Shown: positions 60,283-64,000 of the stretch, piece after piece
Layout of the letters: the number at the start of each line of letters is the position of its first letter
How positions within the stretch are numbered: the stretch's first letter is position 1
From: Lactarius indigo
Lineage: Eukaryota > Basidiomycota > Agaricomycetes > Russulales > Russulaceae
Direction: 5' to 3'
Assembly (NCBI GenBank): GCA_025766275.1
Contig: JAFKAC010000005.1
Location: forward strand, 2,418,001 to 2,482,000
Length of the DNA stretch: 64,000 bases
Notes under the pieces: model-generated
Told to the model about the DNA's origin: nothing
Databases searched by the model: none
What the model saw: only the letters and a program-made list of their open reading frames with translations
Position numbers and translations under genes: made by a program

Positions 60283-63138
60283 GAGTGTAGATAAAGGAAG
60301 ACGCCGACGCTGCTAAGTGCAGCTGCAGATTGATACGTCAGAGCCTATTAGCAGCGACTCTGAGCGAAGTGTTGACACGGAGCATCGGTGACGACTAACC
60401 TTTCAAGCTTCGAGCTATAAGCTTCAAAAGTATCTGAGACGTCAACCGGAACTGAGATTACCGAGAGAGAGGGAAAATCGTTAGTAGGAAAGATGGTGTG
60501 TACGTGCGAGAACTATCATTAAAAGGATTGCGCTGTGGTAAGAAGGACATATTACGGTATTGTATTTCGAGTTTCCACAACTAATGCGGGCGCCGCGGCT
60601 TCTTTCGTAACAGATTGCGGGGAATCGAGATATCTACTAGGCTAGACGCTGTAGGCTGTTTCTGTTATGATCGTCTCGGATCCAGCCGTTAGGCACGCAT
60701 ACAACTGCTTTGCAAGGGGTGGCGAGTGCAGTTTTTTCGACAGCACAAAAACCAAATCATTCCCTGCTTCCCGGTCCCCGCCGTGCCCCTGCCACGCGTC
60801 TTCTGACCAAGCATGCCGCACTCGTTATACAGATTCACGCACATACAGTATTCACGAATGGATGAATGAAAACCGTATAATCTACTTCTTTGCAACCCCG
60901 CTAGTTTTGTTTCTCTCTGGTCGGCTTTACGGTGACCTTTGTCTCCTTTATTGTCTCTCCGCAATGTACCAATCACTGCAGGCGCTTTCCGACAGACTGC
61001 CCTGGGGGAAAATACTGTCGGACATGGGGCTAGTGAGATGGTCATAGTAGTGGTCACTGGCTAGTATTCCGATACTCGGGCGTGAAGAAATACTCAGCGG
61101 AAGGAAAAACAGAGACAAGGTCATTGTGCTCGCCAAGATCTTCGAGTAGCGTTACCGCAGCGCTGGACGGCCTTCATACTACAGGACAGGCGAGTCACAG
61201 ACCTTCAAGAAGTCCGCCCTTGTTCCTACTCCATCTAGTCGGGGTCCAGTGGGACGTTGAACCTGCTTCAAGCGAGCAGCTGCATCTCAAGCTGCACGCG
61301 AAGCGTGCATAAGTCATCGGTGGATGACTTTTGCCCCTGCCCCTCTTTCCCCAACTACTCCCGTTTGCGCTGCACGGGCCTGGCGTCAGCGCCGGTCTCG
61401 TGCAACACTGTAGCCCTATCGACAGGGAGGACAGGACCCACGAGCTGGTCCATGACCTCCTGGACCCATGCCTGTGTCTGGGTCTGCGCCAGCTCGGCGG
61501 TGAGTTCGGGAGAGGAGCTGGTCAGGAGAAGGGTGGGGCGAGCTCCCGGAAGACGCCGAGCGCGCGTCCACGTGGCGCACCGCTAGGTTGAAGTCTTCTT
61601 GCGGCTATGCTTCTTTTCCAATGGATACAGTACACTGTCGCGGTAACCCACCTGCACGAGGTAACGATGTAGCACCGTTACATAACGACCAGCGGGTACA
61701 GTACCGGACTTCACTTTCCAATGGCTGTGAAGCGAGAGGTCGGTCCACTCTGCGCCGGCGTGATGTAGGGCGTGTCGTTGTCCTCCAAGGAGCTTGCTAA
61801 GGAGACTAAAAGATCGCATTGCTTCCTGAGGCATAGAAGCAAGCATGATAGTGAGAGCGAGGCGTTTCTGAAATATGGTACAGTAACTGTAAACAGGATA
61901 GCACCCGATACTCGCAAATCAGAAAACTTCAAAGTTCAGACCAATTTTCTGACGCCCACGGCGCCGGGCAAGGCGCCAGTAATCCGACCACATATCCTTT
62001 CCGTATGAGTCCTGTTAGGAATAGTGCGTCAACTTTTTTTGCCCCCTCGTAGTATATCCAAACCATTCTGAGATTGGAGGGGAAGAGATGTAGTCGTTTT
62101 GATAGTGAAAGCAAGAGTCAAGGATACCTTTACACCAAGCTCCTTGCCAAGCCCTGCACTGTAACCATCATGATGCTATCCAAAGCAATTTCCTAATTCG
62201 GTTGATTCTGGCCATCCGGTCTGGTTGCTAATTTACCAGACACCAAAGCACACAACCGTTGACGACAAACGAGGAAGTCAGCGCTCCGAGCATCGCATGT
62301 GTCGGGCCATACTCCCCGCTTTTCCACGCCACACGCATCTTCGTTCGGAACGCAACGCAAACTCGCGCCCTTGCTTGCGCCTGTCTTGGCACCCGTGGTA
62401 AACCTCTGTCCACTACTCTTCCTCCGTGGTAGCTGTATTTGATAGAAGTCTCATCACCGCCGACAACAGGAGGACCGGTTATAAAGGGGCAGCTGGCCAC
62501 ATTCAAGTTTTATTCTACTGCGGCCTTACAATCCCGCCCCAGCACTCAGCTCTCGGAAATTGTTGGGGGTACCTCCGCGAGTGACTTGAATGCACTAGGC
62601 GCAAACGGTGCTCAGGATTGTACTGTAATAACGTTGAAGAGTTTATAGCTGTAGATGAAAGCATAACTGAGCGAGGAGTACAGTATGGGTGCTCCGCAAA
62701 ATGAATATAATCAAATACAGTAATGAGCATAACTTACTATAATGGGCTTGTCTGATCTGGTGACACAGAACACATCTTTTTTTTTTTTTTTGGCAGATGC
62801 CGCGTGCACCAGACGCTGCCCGCTGTAGCGGACTGGATTTGACGTTCAGGGCAAAGTTTCAGCGTGTACGTCGCTACAGTATTACACAGAACTTATGTAC
62901 CCTCTGCCACTCAAGCAACCACTTTCCCACCGCAGTTTCCCCTCTCTCTCTCGATAGTCCCAACCTCAATCGGCATTTGACACACCGCTTGGAGCTTGAT
63001 TCCTGAGGCTCGAAGGGTTACACGCCGTCGACCTTCACCTTTGTCGACACTCCGTCCATAGCGGTACTGCCAGTAGCCTTGAAAATATCGACTGGCTACT
63101 CCACTTGGCAGCGTCGGTGCCAACCTCTATCTATACCC
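60283..63138. other. Interval between head-to-head DUF6533 copies B and C
   Basis: 2.86 kb without a gene I recognise. Frames at 60667-61047 and 61257-61586 (plus) and 62228-62506 (minus) are short and low-complexity. A run of 17 T lies at about 62778-62794. Confidence 0.4.
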
Positions 63139-64000
63139 ATGGGGATACAGTCGCTCACGTTGCAACTGTTGGCGGACGGCCTGAATTCACTGGTGGTGTA
63201 TGTTTATTATCTCTTTCTTTCCAGGGTTGTATACTGACAGAGAGGCTTCACTTGTTCGTGCTGGCGGGATCTAGGGCGCGTTACACCCTCACAGGTGAGT
63301 GTGTATTCCCCCTCGTGCAGTCGATCTCGACCGATCATGACCGTTCTAGCTACCTGTACGTTCCCTTCCGAGGATCGGCATCCCGCCTGTGTATCCTGAT
63401 GATTAATCTCCTAGACATCGTCTGCTTCTATGATTGGATCATATCGTGCGTTGAATCTTAATGCGTCATCAGCTTAGACCTTATTTGATTTTGGTGTTTA
63501 GACTTGACCAGGAAGTCGCTCTTGTAAGCATATACCTTCGTCCTCATCTGCTGAGGGGTGGTTGATTGATTGCTGCAATCTATGACCTGCAGATACACCC
63601 TGCTTCGTGGAATGGGGTGAAAGCTGCATATCTGTTTTGTCGCTATTACCCAATGGCCATCGCACCATTCCACTTATGGGGTCTTGTTGGTAACCATGAG
63701 CAACACGTTTGCGAGTCATACTATCACGCACTTTTTGCCTGTGCAATGCCTACGGTGCGCTCACTTGTACTTGCCATCTAATCCTCCTCACGATTTGATT
63801 ATAGATATTGTCAGCACAATGTGAGCGTGACTAGGTCCACGTGGTTTAGACAACCTGTTGATCACACTCGTGTCGGTCGTGTCCTCAGTCATTCTGATGT
63901 TGCGTACATACGCGTTTTCTGGGAGGAAAAAACTCGTTTTGGTCGTTCTTTCAATCACCTACTCCGGCCTTGTCGGAGTTATTATTTGGGTGCTGAGCAA
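63139..64000 (+). CDS. DUF6533-family multi-span membrane protein, copy C, cut by the window end
   Basis: Starts at ATG 63139 (MGIQSLTLQLLADGLNSL). Then CFYDWIIS joined across an intron to LDQEVAL, IHPASWNGVKAAYLFCRYYP with MAIAPFHLWGLVGNHEQHVC, and VILMLRTYAFSGRKKLVLVV before the window ends. Third paralogue, in the opposite orientation to A and B. Exons seen are open; the 3' half is outside the window. Confidence 0.78.

Noticed and set aside
61257..61591. Two overlapping plus frames of about 90-110 codons
   Set aside because: Arg/Ser-rich, mutually overlapping in different frames, no splice context and no family; likely chance in GC-rich DNA.
1..64000. CRISPR arrays, operons or bacterial regulatory elements
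   Set aside because: The sequence is spliced eukaryotic DNA; the only regular repeats are ankyrin modules, the heptad minisatellite and the tandem units.

Overview
This is nuclear DNA from a filamentous basidiomycete, most likely an agaricomycete. Genes carry many introns of about 45-60 bp. The window contains basidiomycete-typical families: STAND receptors with a Goodbye N-terminal domain, multi-membrane-span DUF6533 proteins, and a micro-exon-rich small fungal protein. I rebuilt exon chains by hand from splice signals, frame continuity and family knowledge; no search was run.

Left part (1-38.9 kb): a direct tandem array. Three full units (10,436, 13,491 and 10,289 bp) and one partial unit share the same register. 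Each full unit, read on the minus strand, holds an intact NLR-type gene (Goodbye domain, variable heptad linker, NACHT NTPase, ankyrin repeats), a decayed copy of a SNF5/SFH1 chromatin-remodelling gene, and, divergent from that copy, a decayed histone H2A.Z-like gene. Pieces of an MFS transporter lie in units 3 and 4. The NLR reading frames are open in all three copies while the passenger genes are broken, with several lesions shared between units. Unit 2 is longer because the SFH1/H2A.Z pair is partly duplicated in it and a 1.42 kb inverted-repeat element is inserted. The array ends to the right at the only intact SFH1 copy; to the left it continues beyond the window, since the first 21 bases are the start of another NLR.

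Middle part (38.7-47.8 kb): single-copy genes. SFH1 (minus) is divergent from a family X DNA polymerase (plus) whose catalytic DxD motif is altered. Then come the queuosine-salvage enzyme QNG1, a 107-residue conserved fungal protein built from tiny exons, an unassigned 201-aa ORF, and a cytochrome P450 with one apparent homopolymer frameshift.

Right part (47.8-64 kb): a poorly readable 3.5 kb interval, then RFT1 (lipid-linked oligosaccharide pathway) and three DUF6533 paralogues. Two of these are on the minus strand and one is on the plus strand, cut by the window end.

The most interesting system is the NLR array. Its receptors differ mainly in two modular parts: the number of ankyrin repeats (20, 26 and 18, always even, built from two-repeat 198-bp modules) and the length of a heptad linker (3 or 11 units). 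This looks like a locus generating receptor diversity by repeat turnover and segmental duplication.
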